A DNA stretch of 64,000 bases from Microbacterium ulmi (GTDB taxonomy: Bacteria; Actinomycetota; Actinomycetes; Actinomycetales; Microbacteriaceae): assembly GCF_011759705.1 (NCBI RefSeq), contig NZ_JAAOZF010000001.1:927152-991151 (forward strand), written 5' to 3'. Position 1 is the stretch's first letter. Every line of letters starts with the position of its first letter. Below are positions 8,428 through 16,219 of this stretch, one piece after another. The notes beneath the pieces were generated by a model. That model saw nothing but the letters and a program-made list of their open reading frames with translations, had not been told where the DNA came from and did not search any database. Both the position numbers and the translations under genes were made by a program.

Positions 8428-9356
8428 GAGATCTCTCCGATCCAGCTGGGCTCGGCCTGTGTCGGGAAGAACCGCTGGCGGATCGCCTCGGATGCCTCGC
8501 GCGTGACCTTCTGCACGCGGTCCATGTGGGTCGGCAGCTCGTGCAGGATCTCGCTGATGGGCCGGTACTCGAGGTCGTTGCGGATCTGGCCGAGGGCGCG
8601 CAGCACCGTGTTCGAGTGGCCCACGCGGTCGGCGCGAGGGTCGATCGCGCTCATGCAGTCCTCCGCGCGCTGGATCGAGTAGATGATCGACCGCGGGAAC
8701 AGGCGGTCCAGAAGCAGGAACTCCGCGGCGTTGCGGGCGCTCGGCATCCCGCGGTACGTGCGCAGGTACGCCTCGTACGCGCCGCACGACCGGAGGATCG
8801 TCGTCCACGACGGGCCGGACGCCTCCGTGAGCGATCGGGTCGCGAGCAGCCGCGCCGTCATGTCGGCCCGCTCGATGCTGCGGCCGAGCGTGAAGAACTG
8901 CCACGCCTCGTCGCGGCTCGTCGAGGAGTCGACGATGCCGACGGCGAGCGCCGCCCGCTCGCGGACCCACTGGAAGAACTCGTGCACTTTCTCGTTGTTC
9001 AGGCGCCGCGGCATCCGCGCGTTGGTCGTGTTCAGACACTCCCACAGCTCGCTCGAGACGATCTCGCGCGCCCGCCGGGCGTTCTCGCGGGCCGCGGTGA
9101 GGGCGTACGAGATGCTCGACGGGTTCATGCGGTCGACGGCCAGTCGTGCCAGCACGTCCTCGCGCCCGACGACCTCGAGCTCGTCGGGCGACGACGAGCC
9201 CATGACGGCGAGGAGCGACCGGCAGGCTGTGTCCTCGTCGATCCACGGGTCTTCGAGGAGGAGCTGGAGGTGCACGTCGAGGATGCGCGCCGTGCCGTCG
9301 GAGCGCTCGATGTACCGCCCGATCCAGAACAGGGACTCGGCGATGCGGCTCAGCAT
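8424..9356 (-). CDS. Alpha-E domain-containing protein (DUF403)
   Basis: Predominantly helical protein of 310 residues that begins with the family signature MLSRIAESLFWIGRYIERSD. It has no signal peptide. Alpha-E proteins always accompany circularly permuted ATP-grasp enzymes and transglutaminases; their own reaction is unknown. The gene overlaps its upstream neighbour by 7 bases and its downstream neighbour by 4, so the three are translationally coupled. Confidence 0.93.
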   Translation of the reverse strand: MLSRIAESLFWIGRYIERSDGTARILDVHLQLLLEDPWIDEDTACRSLLAVMGSSSPDELEVVGREDVLARLAVDRMNPSSISYALTAARENARRAREIVSSELWECLNTTNARMPRRLNNEKVHEFFQWVRERAALAVGIVDSSTSRDEAWQFFTLGRSIERADMTARLLATRSLTEASGPSWTTILRSCGAYEAYLRTYRGMPSARNAAEFLLLDRLFPRSIIYSIQRAEDCMSAIDPRADRVGHSNTVLRALGQIRNDLEYRPISEILHELPTHMDRVQKVTREASEAIRQRFFPTQAEPSWIGEIS

Positions 9357-11176
9357 CCCGTCTCACCGCCCTCCGCTGTCCCGCGAGTCCATCTCGCCCC
9401 GCCGAGTCCAGCCTCGACGTCCGCAGCCCCGCCATGGACTCGGCGATGCGTGGTGGACTCGGTGACGGATGCCGCGGAGACAGGGGATGGCGCGGCGACA
9501 GAGGATGCCGCGGCATCCCGAGCCTGCTGCTGCTGCTCCTGCTGCTCGACCTGCGAGAGGGGGCGGTCCTGCGGCGAGTGCGCCGGCACCGGCTGCCCGT
9601 CGTAGATGATCGGGATCGCCGCGGTGACGGTCGCCGCCTGGTCGGCCACGAGGCCCGCGAGACCGTTCCCCTGGCCGTACTCGACGTGGCCCGGGGCGGC
9701 TCCGCCGACGATCCAGGTGTCCTTCGATCCGCCGCCCTGGCTCGAGTTGACCACGAGCTGGCCCTCGGGGAGCGCGACGCGCGTGAGCCCGCCGGGCAGC
9801 ACCCAGATGTCGTCCCCGTCGTTGACGGCGAAGGGCCGCAGGTCGGCGTGCCGCGGCCGCATCCCGTCCTCGACGAGCGTCGGGATCGTCGAGAGCATGA
9901 CGACGGGCTGCGCGATCCAGCCCCGAGGATCGGCCTTGAGGCGTTTGCGGAGCCTGTCGAGCTCGGCCTTCGAGGCATCCGGACCCACGACCAGGCCCTT
10001 GCCGCCCGAGCCGTCGACGGGCTTGACGACCAGTTCGTCGAGCCGGTCGAGCACCTCCTCGAGGGCGCCGGGATCTTCGAGCCGCCACGTGTCGACGTTC
10101 TTCAGGATCGGCTCCTCCGCGAGGTAGTACCGGATCAGGTCGGGCACGTACGTGTAGAGGAGCTTGTCGTCGGCGACGCCGTTGCCGACCGCGTTCGCGA
10201 TCGTGACGTTGCCCAGGCGCGCGGCGAGCATGAGCCCGGGGGCCCCGAGCATCGAGTCGGCGCGGAACTGGAGCGGGTCGAGGAAGTCGTCGTCGACGCG
10301 GCGGTAGATGACGTCGACCCGGCGGGGACCCTTCGTCGTGCGCATGAAGACCTTGCCGCCGATGCACAGGAGGTCGCGGCCCTCGACGAGTTCGACCCCC
10401 ATGAGGCGCGCGAGGAGCGTGTGCTCGAAGTACGCGGAGTTGTAGACGCCGGGGGTCAGCACGACGACGTTGGGATCGTCGATGCCCGCGGGCGCCGACG
10501 CGCGCAGCGCCGCCAGGAGCTTGTTGGGGTAGTCGCCGACCGGCCGCACGCGCATCGAGACGAAGAGCTCGGGCAGCGTCTGCGCCATGACACGGCGGTT
10601 CGAGATGACGTAGCTCACGCCCGACGGGACGCGCACGTTGTCTTCGAGCACCCGCATCTCGCCGTGCTCGTCGCGGATGAGGTCGATGCCCGAGACCTGG
10701 ATGCGCACGCCGTTCGCGCTGCGGATGCCCGCGGCCTGCCGGTAGAAGTACTGCGACGACGCGATCAGGGCCGCGGGCAGCACGCCGTCGCGCACGCAGT
10801 GCTGGTGGCCGTATGCGTCGTCGAGGAAGGCCTCGAGCGCTCGCACCCGCTGCTTGACGCCCGCCTCGACGCGCGACCACTCGTCGTACGTGATGATGCG
10901 GGGAACGGCGTCGAGCGGGAACGGGCGCTCCTCGCCCGCGAAGTCGAACGTCACGCCCTGAGCGAGGTACGAGCTCGCGAGCGACTCGGTGCGCCCTCTG
11001 AGCTCTTCCTGCGTCATCTGGGCGAGCGCCTGGTACAGCTCGCGATAGGCCTCGCGCGACTCCGCAGGGGTCCCGGAGGTCACGGAGCCGCCGAACATCT
11101 CGTCGAACGCGGGGATGCCTGACGGTGTCTTGCGCGGCGCCAGAGTGGAGCCGTATCCGTCGAAGAGATCACCCAT
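9350..11176 (-). CDS. Circularly permuted type 2 ATP-grasp protein (DUF404/DUF407)
   Basis: Predicted ligase of 608 residues that would form an amide bond using ATP. Features seen include the N-terminal MGDLFDGYGSTLAP segment, ISGIDLIRDEHGEMRVLEDN-like metal/ATP-site sequence near the middle, and the glycine-rich LVVKPVDGSGGKGLVVG loop toward the C-terminus. The last roughly 70 residues are Gln/Ala/Ser/Thr-rich and low in complexity, a lineage-specific tail. The ATG at 11176 is preferred because a TAGGCT hexamer (11189-11184) lies 7 bases upstream, suggesting a leaderless mRNA; an ATG further upstream would add 8 residues. It is the first gene of the operon with the alpha-E and transglutaminase genes. 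Confidence 0.93.
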   Translation of the reverse strand: MGDLFDGYGSTLAPRKTPSGIPAFDEMFGGSVTSGTPAESREAYRELYQALAQMTQEELRGRTESLASSYLAQGVTFDFAGEERPFPLDAVPRIITYDEWSRVEAGVKQRVRALEAFLDDAYGHQHCVRDGVLPAALIASSQYFYRQAAGIRSANGVRIQVSGIDLIRDEHGEMRVLEDNVRVPSGVSYVISNRRVMAQTLPELFVSMRVRPVGDYPNKLLAALRASAPAGIDDPNVVVLTPGVYNSAYFEHTLLARLMGVELVEGRDLLCIGGKVFMRTTKGPRRVDVIYRRVDDDFLDPLQFRADSMLGAPGLMLAARLGNVTIANAVGNGVADDKLLYTYVPDLIRYYLAEEPILKNVDTWRLEDPGALEEVLDRLDELVVKPVDGSGGKGLVVGPDASKAELDRLRKRLKADPRGWIAQPVVMLSTIPTLVEDGMRPRHADLRPFAVNDGDDIWVLPGGLTRVALPEGQLVVNSSQGGGSKDTWIVGGAAPGHVEYGQGNGLAGLVADQAATVTAAIPIIYDGQPVPAHSPQDRPLSQVEQQEQQQQARDAAASSVAAPSPVSAASVTESTTHRRVHGGAADVEAGLGGARWTRGTAEGGETGC

Positions 11177-11183
11177 GCGGATG

Positions 11184-11189
11184 AGCCTA
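11184..11189 (-). promoter_or_regulatory. -10 hexamer of the ATP-grasp operon (probable leaderless start)
   Basis: TAGGCT on the minus strand, 7 bases before the ATG at 11176. This spacing puts transcription start at or next to the start codon. Confidence 0.45.
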
Positions 11190-11287
11190 GTCCGGGCCAT
11201 GTTGCCCGCGTGTTTCGGGAGAACGGATGCCGCGCCGGCGCTCCTGCGCAGTCGCCGAGGATCGCCCTCTCCGCGCTCGCGCGGACG

Positions 11288-11293
11288 TACGCT
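11288..11293 (+). promoter_or_regulatory. -10 hexamer of the molybdoenzyme gene (probable leaderless start)
   Basis: TACGCT occupies -12 to -7 relative to the GTG at 11300, and no Shine-Dalgarno sequence is present. A -35 match was not found. Confidence 0.45.
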
Positions 11294-11299
11294 CTCCTC

Positions 11300-12904
11300 G
11301 TGACCCTCCCGCGCCGAGGCGCCGGCCGCGCCGCCCCCGCGGCGGCGGGCATCGCGTCGGTCGCGCTCGGCGCGGGGCTCGGCGAGCTCGTCGCGGCGCT
11401 CCTGGCACCTCCCGCGAGCCCGTTCGCCGTCATCGGCGGCGGACTCATCGACCTCGCGCCCGCGTGGGCGAAGGACGCCGCGATCGGCCTCTTCGGCACG
11501 GGCGACAAGATCGCGCTGCTCGTCGGCATCGCCGTCGTCGCGCTCGTCCTCGCCGCCGTCGCGGGCGTCCTCGAGTCACGGCGGCCGCCATGGGGCCGGA
11601 TCGTGATCCTCGCGCTCGCGGGGGTCGGGGCCGTCGTGGCGACGTTCCGACCCGACGCCTCGCTCATCGCCTGGCTGCCCGCCGCCGTCGCGGGCGTCGT
11701 CGGCGCCGTCGCGCTCGCGTGTCTGCTGCGGCTGCTCGGGGCCGATCGCAGAACTCCACTGATTCCGCAGGACGACGACGATGCGGCAGCCCCAGAGCCG
11801 CGCGCCGCGGTAGATCCGTGGAGTTCTGCAGGCCCGATCGACCGCCGCCGCTTCTTCGCCTGGACGGGCGCGACGGCGGGCACGGGCATCCTGGCCGTGA
11901 TCGGCGCGAACCTGCTGCAGACGGGCTCACGCACGGTCACGGCTGTGCGCGAAGCGCTGCGGCTTCCCCGCGCCGCGACGACGGCGCCGCCTGTGCCTGC
12001 GACGGCCGAGTTCGGCATCTCGGGGCTCACGAAGGTCATCACGCCGAACGACCGGTTCTACCGCATCGACACGGCGCTCATCGTGCCGCAGGTCTCGACG
12101 GCGGACTGGAGCCTGCGCATCCACGGACTGGTCGAGGACGAGGTGACGATCACGTGGGACGACCTTGTCGCGCTCCCCCTCGAGGAGAGCATCACGACGC
12201 TCGCGTGCGTGTCGAACCCCGTCGGCGGCGACCTCATCGGCAACGCCAAGTGGCTCGGATACCCCATCCGTCTTCTGCTCGAGCGCGCCCGCCCGACGGC
12301 GGACGCCGACATGGTGCTCTCGCGCTCGATCGACGGGTTCACGGCATCCACCCCGCTCGAAGCGCTCACGGACGACCGCAACGCGATCCTCGCGATCGGC
12401 ATGAACGACGCCCCCCTGCCGCTCGAGCACGGCTTCCCCGTGCGGATGGTCGTGCCCGGGCTCTACGGCTACGTCTCCGCGACGAAGTGGGTCACCGAGC
12501 TCGAGGTGACCCGATTCGACCGCGCGCGCGGCTACTGGACCGAGCGCGGCTGGTCGGAGCGGGGCCCCATCAAGCTCGAGTCGCGCATCGACCTGCCCCG
12601 GCACGCGCAGGGCCTGTCGGCGGGCGACACCGTCATCGCGGGCGTCGCGTGGCAGCAGCAGGTCGGCGTCTCCCGCGTCGAGGTGCAGATCGACGACGGC
12701 CCATGGCAGGATGCCGAGCTGGCGACGGCGATCTCGGACGACACGTGGGTGCAGTGGCGGATGCCGTGGACGGCGACGGAGGGCGACCACACCGTCCGCT
12801 GCCGCGCGACGAGCAAGGACGGTGAGCGGCAGACGTCAGACCGCGTGCCGCCGGCTCCCGACGGCGCGACGGGCTGGCACGAGATCTACGTGCCGGTGTT
12901 CTGA
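11300..12904 (+). CDS. Membrane-anchored molybdopterin-dependent oxidoreductase (sulfite oxidase fold)
   Basis: Oxidoreductase of 534 residues. The first 150 residues contain about four membrane helices (for example 71-91, 100-116 and 122-147). A charged linker follows, then a twin-arginine-like DRRRFFAWTGATAG segment at 181-194. The oxidoreductase molybdopterin domain (about 245-430) has the molybdenum-ligating Cys303 in TTLACVSNPVGG. A C-terminal Ig-like dimerisation domain follows. The catalytic domain is therefore expected on the outer face; the substrate is unknown. The GTG at 11300 was chosen because TACGCT lies at -12 to -7. The linker around residues 150-177 is encoded by an 80-bp inverted-repeat element (11749-11828). 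Confidence 0.9.
   Translation: MTLPRRGAGRAAPAAAGIASVALGAGLGELVAALLAPPASPFAVIGGGLIDLAPAWAKDAAIGLFGTGDKIALLVGIAVVALVLAAVAGVLESRRPPWGRIVILALAGVGAVVATFRPDASLIAWLPAAVAGVVGAVALACLLRLLGADRRTPLIPQDDDDAAAPEPRAAVDPWSSAGPIDRRRFFAWTGATAGTGILAVIGANLLQTGSRTVTAVREALRLPRAATTAPPVPATAEFGISGLTKVITPNDRFYRIDTALIVPQVSTADWSLRIHGLVEDEVTITWDDLVALPLEESITTLACVSNPVGGDLIGNAKWLGYPIRLLLERARPTADADMVLSRSIDGFTASTPLEALTDDRNAILAIGMNDAPLPLEHGFPVRMVVPGLYGYVSATKWVTELEVTRFDRARGYWTERGWSERGPIKLESRIDLPRHAQGLSAGDTVIAGVAWQQQVGVSRVEVQIDDGPWQDAELATAISDDTWVQWRMPWTATEGDHTVRCRATSKDGERQTSDRVPPAPDGATGWHEIYVPVF
11749..11828. repeat. 80-bp inverted-repeat element, copy 1 (inside a gene)
   Basis: The outer arms CAGAACTCCAC (11749-11759) and GTGGAGTTCTG (11818-11828) are exact inverted repeats around a 58-base centre. 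A second element of exactly the same 80-bp length with the same termini is at 38567-38646. Here it lies in frame in the linker of the molybdoenzyme gene. Confidence 0.75.
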
Positions 12905-12922
12905 CGCAGTCCCGCGTCTCAC

Positions 12923-12941
12923 CCCGCCGCGATGCGGCGGG
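12923..12941. terminator. GC hairpin between convergent genes
   Basis: CCCGCCGC (12923-12930), loop GAT, then GCGGCGGG (12934-12941): a perfect 8-bp stem in the 38-base gap between the converging molybdoenzyme and aminotransferase genes. There is no T-run, so it is a candidate bidirectional terminator only. Confidence 0.5.
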
Positions 12942-12942
12942 A

Positions 12943-14166
12943 TCAGCCCGCGAGCACGACCCTCAGCTGCTCGACGGCCCAGTCGAGCTCGGTCGCGCGG
13001 ATGACCAGCGGCGGCGCGATGCGGATGGTCTGCCCGTGGGTGTCCTTCACGAGCACGCCCCGCGCGAGCAGGCGCTCGGCGACCTGGCGCCCCGTCCCCA
13101 CGGCGGGGTCGATGTCGACGCCCGCCCACAGCCCCGCGACGCGCACCGCCGTGACGCCGTGCCCGACGAGCTCGCCCAGGCGCTCCTCGAGGTGCAGGCC
13201 GAGCGCGGCGGCGCGGCGCTGGAGCTCCCCCGTCTCGAGCAGCTCGACGACGCGCAGCCCGACGGCCGCCGCGAGCGGGTTGCCGCCGAACGTCGAGCCG
13301 TGCTCGCCCGGTCGGATGACCCCGAGCACGTCCGCGTCGGCCACGACCGCCGACACGGGCAGGATGCCGCCGCCCAGCGCCTTGCCGAGCAGGTACACGT
13401 CGGGCACGACGTCTTCGCGATCGCAGGCGAACGTCTCGCCGACGCGACCGAGGCCCGACTGGATCTCGTCCGCGATCAACAGCACGTTGTTGCGCGTGCA
13501 GATCTCACGCACGGCGGCCAGGTATCCGTGCGGGGGGACGATGACGCCCGCCTCGCCCTGGATCGGCTCGATCAGGACGGCGGCCGTGTCGGGGGTGATG
13601 GCCGCCTCGATCGCCGCGGCGTCCCCGAACGGCACCGAGACGAACCCGGGCGCGTACGGGCCGAAGTCGTCGCGGGCCTGCGGATCGTCGCTGAACCCGA
13701 CGATCGTCGTCGTGCGGCCGTGGAAGTTGCCGTTCGCCACGACGACGGTCGCGGCATCCTGAGGCACTCCCTTGACGCGGTACGCCCACGCCCGCGCGAC
13801 CTTGATCCCCGTCTCGACGGCCTCGGCGCCCGTGTTCATGGGCAGGACGAGATCCTTGCCGCACAGCCGGGCGAGCGCCGACGCGAAGCCCGCGAGCTTG
13901 TCGTTGTGGTACGCCCGGCTCGTGAGCGTGATGCGTTCGAGCTGCTCGTTCACGGCCTCCAGGAGCGCGGGATGCCGGTGCCCGAAGTTGAGGGCCGAGT
14001 ACGCCGACAGCAGGTCGAGGTAGCGCTTGCCCTCGACATCCGTCACCCATACGCCCTCGCCCTTGGCGATGACGACCGCGAGCGGATGGTAGTTGTGCGC
14101 GACGTGGAGCTCTTCCGCGTCGATGACGCGGATCGTGCCGGTGTAGAGAGCGGGAGTCGCGCTCAT
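12943..14166 (-). CDS. rocD: Ornithine--oxo-acid transaminase
   Basis: PLP-dependent class III aminotransferase of 407 residues that converts ornithine and 2-oxoglutarate to glutamate-5-semialdehyde and glutamate. The PLP-binding lysine is Lys262 in LLGKALGGGILP; Asp233 (IADEIQSGLGR) contacts the pyridine nitrogen; the phosphate loop NTGAEAVETGIK is at 111-122. SRAYHNDKLAGF and NGNFHGRTTT are typical of ornithine rather than acetylornithine aminotransferases. The ATG overlaps the stop of the hydrolase gene upstream (ATGA). Its product is oxidised to glutamate by the C-terminal half of PutA, encoded at 19686-23447. Confidence 0.94.
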   Translation of the reverse strand: MSATPALYTGTIRVIDAEELHVAHNYHPLAVVIAKGEGVWVTDVEGKRYLDLLSAYSALNFGHRHPALLEAVNEQLERITLTSRAYHNDKLAGFASALARLCGKDLVLPMNTGAEAVETGIKVARAWAYRVKGVPQDAATVVVANGNFHGRTTTIVGFSDDPQARDDFGPYAPGFVSVPFGDAAAIEAAITPDTAAVLIEPIQGEAGVIVPPHGYLAAVREICTRNNVLLIADEIQSGLGRVGETFACDREDVVPDVYLLGKALGGGILPVSAVVADADVLGVIRPGEHGSTFGGNPLAAAVGLRVVELLETGELQRRAAALGLHLEERLGELVGHGVTAVRVAGLWAGVDIDPAVGTGRQVAERLLARGVLVKDTHGQTIRIAPPLVIRATELDWAVEQLRVVLAG

Positions 14167-15059
14167 CGCGGGCCTCGCAGCTCGAGCGTGCAGCACTTGA
14201 TCCCGCCTCCGCCGAGGAGGAGCTCGGAGAGGTCGACGAGAACGGGGGTGTAGCCGCGCTCGCGCAGCTGCGCCTCGAAGCCCTTCGCGCGGGGCGAGAT
14301 GATGACGTTGCGGCCGTCGCTGGCGGAGTTGAGTCCGAACACGGCGCCGTCGTCGTCGGAGACGCGGATCGCGTCGGGGTAGCGGTCGGCGAGGATGCCC
14401 TGGCTGCGCTCGTCGAACGCGTGCGGCAGGTAGGCGATGTCGGCGCGCTCGACGCCGCCGGGGCCCTCGACGGGGTCGAGGACGGCGATCGCCGTGTCGA
14501 GGTGGTAGAACCGCGGATCGACGAGCTGGAGCGAGACGACCTCCCGGCCGAAGACCTCTCCCACTTCGCGGTGGCTGTCGCCGGTCGAGCGGAACCCCGT
14601 GCCGGCGAGGATCGTGTCGCCGACGAGGAGGAAGTCGCCTTCGCCCTCGTTGACCTCGCGCGGCACCACGACGTCGTAGCCGTTGTCGCGGAACCAGTCC
14701 ATGAAGGCCGGCCCCTCGGGCACGCGCTCCTGGAAGCGGAACCGCGCGCCGTACGCGATGCCGTCGACGACGAAGCCGCCGTTGGCCGTGTAGACCATGT
14801 CGGGCAGGCCCGGGATGGGGTCGATCAGCTCGACGTCGTGGCCGAGCCGGAGGTAGGTGTCGTACAGCGCCTGCCACTGCCGAAGCGCGCGGGACGTGTC
14901 GGTCGGATTGGCCGGCTCCATCCACGGGTTGATGGTGTAGCTGACGGTGAAGTGCTCGGGGCGGCACATGAGATATGTGCGGCGCTGCTGGATCCGGCCG
15001 GTCGTGGGCATCGCCGGAGACTCTTCCGGTCCGTGAGCCTGTCGAAGGGTCGTGGACAT
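14163..15059 (-). CDS. ddaH: Dimethylargininase-like guanidino hydrolase
   Basis: Cytoplasmic amidinotransferase-superfamily (pentein fold) enzyme of 298 residues. Dimethylargininases hydrolyse methylated arginine to citrulline. Visible family residues are MVYTANGGFVVDG near the N-terminus, the catalytic histidine in RFYHLDTAI and the nucleophilic cysteine near the C-terminus in GGIKCCTLEL. The ATG at 15059 has GAGGAG six bases upstream; a later ATG at 15011 is possible. The residues between (LRQAHGPE) are encoded by a short sequence, TGAGCCTGTCGAAGGG (15034-15049), resembling a dispersed repeat seen in many high-GC genomes. Coupling to rocD makes direct arginine-to-ornithine hydrolysis an alternative activity (inference). 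Confidence 0.85.
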   Translation of the reverse strand: MSTTLRQAHGPEESPAMPTTGRIQQRRTYLMCRPEHFTVSYTINPWMEPANPTDTSRALRQWQALYDTYLRLGHDVELIDPIPGLPDMVYTANGGFVVDGIAYGARFRFQERVPEGPAFMDWFRDNGYDVVVPREVNEGEGDFLLVGDTILAGTGFRSTGDSHREVGEVFGREVVSLQLVDPRFYHLDTAIAVLDPVEGPGGVERADIAYLPHAFDERSQGILADRYPDAIRVSDDDGAVFGLNSASDGRNVIISPRAKGFEAQLRERGYTPVLVDLSELLLGGGGIKCCTLELRGPR

Positions 15060-15277
15060 TTCGCTCCTCAATCGCTTGGGGATGGCGGACGCTGTCCAGA
15101 GGCCCGGCGGAGCTGTGTGAAGCCGGCGACCCGGGCACGCCGGTGACCATTCTCGCACGCTCCCCGGCGGGTCTTGGCCGCACGTGCCGTTATCCGATCC
15201 GTCACCGCCGCGTCTCCTGCGCGGTGCCCGCCGGACACCTTTCGCGCTCACCGTGGGAAGACACGCCGGGAGGTCCA

Positions 15278-16219
15278 GTGGAGCAGATCGCACCGATCGC
15301 ATGGGTGGAATCGCCCCTGCAGCTGATCGGCGCCGCCGAGTGGGCGGCCGCTGCGGGACTCGCCGTGCCGGTCGCGGGCCGACTCACGCCCCAGATGTCG
15401 GAGACGGCCGACGAGCTCGTGGCCCGCGGCGCGTGGTTCGGCCGCCTCGAGCCGTATCTCGGCATCCCGTGGCGGCTGCTTGCGCAGCACGGGCACTGGC
15501 TCGTCGGCGACGGCTTCTCGGGGCAGTTCCGGCTCGCGGCGACCGTGCTGCGCCCCCGCACCGTGACGTTCCTCGACGACGGCGCGAACACGCTCGCGCT
15601 CGGGGACGCGCTCCTCGGCCGACGCGCGTTCGCCCGGCCCGACGTCGCTGAGAAGGGGCTCACGACGACCTTCGCGCCGTTCGCGATGGAGACCGTCCTG
15701 CGCCGCGCGCGCGGGGGGCGGGTCGAGTTCTTCACGGCGTTCGATCTGGGCACCGAGCGGCGCGTGGCGCTGCGCGACCGCGGGTTCTCGCTGCGGCAGC
15801 ACGAGTTCGCGTGGACGCGCGCCTCCGCTCGGCCTGCCACGAACCTTGGCGACCGCGTCGTGCTGGGCAGCGCGCGCCCCGTCGACGGCCGCATGACCCT
15901 CGACGCCTACCTCGAGTGGCTCTCCGCCGTCGCCCGCGACCGGGTCGTCTCCTACCTCCCGCACCGGCGCGAGACCGACGCGCAGCTCGCAGCGGTCGCC
16001 GCCGTGCCGCGCGTCGAGGTCGTCCCGTCGCACCTGCCGGTCGAGCTCGTGCTCGCGGGGGCGCAGGGGCCGCTCGACGTCGTGACCCTCCCGTCGAGCA
16101 CCACGACGACGCTCTCGCTCGTCCTCGGCGCCGGGGCGACGGTGAACGGCCGTGCCGTCCGCGCGACGGCCGCGAGGATCCGATCGGCCGAGGCCTCGGA
16201 GCGGCGGGCGCAGGCATGA
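15278..16219 (+). CDS. Polysialyltransferase-like glycosyltransferase
   Basis: Predicted GT-B-fold transferase of 313 residues that probably uses a CMP-activated nonulosonic acid. It has the N-terminal WVESPLQLIGAAEWA (the SPLQL pattern of GT52/polysialyltransferase families), an Asp-Asp-Gly at 100-102 (FLDDGANT), YLPHRRE at 226-232, His-Leu-Pro at 252-254 and Ser-Ser-Thr at 273-275. The D/E-D/E-G, HP and SS/T motifs mark bacterial sialyltransferases. No signal peptide or clear membrane helix is present. The GTG at 15278 has GGGAGG about 5 bases upstream. Its stop overlaps the next gene (ATGA), tying it to CMP-sugar synthesis. The acceptor and linkage are unknown. Confidence 0.8.
   Translation: MEQIAPIAWVESPLQLIGAAEWAAAAGLAVPVAGRLTPQMSETADELVARGAWFGRLEPYLGIPWRLLAQHGHWLVGDGFSGQFRLAATVLRPRTVTFLDDGANTLALGDALLGRRAFARPDVAEKGLTTTFAPFAMETVLRRARGGRVEFFTAFDLGTERRVALRDRGFSLRQHEFAWTRASARPATNLGDRVVLGSARPVDGRMTLDAYLEWLSAVARDRVVSYLPHRRETDAQLAAVAAVPRVEVVPSHLPVELVLAGAQGPLDVVTLPSSTTTTLSLVLGAGATVNGRAVRATAARIRSAEASERRAQA

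Noticed and set aside
7582..9978. A single 798-residue fusion of the ATP-grasp C-terminal region, alpha-E region and transglutaminase
   Set aside because: The first 500 codons of that frame are a shadow of the alpha-E and ATP-grasp genes; the true transglutaminase starts at the ATG at 8427 coupled to the alpha-E stop.
15034..15049. Dispersed-repeat-like TGAGCCTGTCGAAGGG in the first codons of the dimethylargininase-like gene
   Set aside because: Only one copy is visible here, and a good ribosome-binding site supports the upstream start, so it is mentioned only as a note on the N-terminus.
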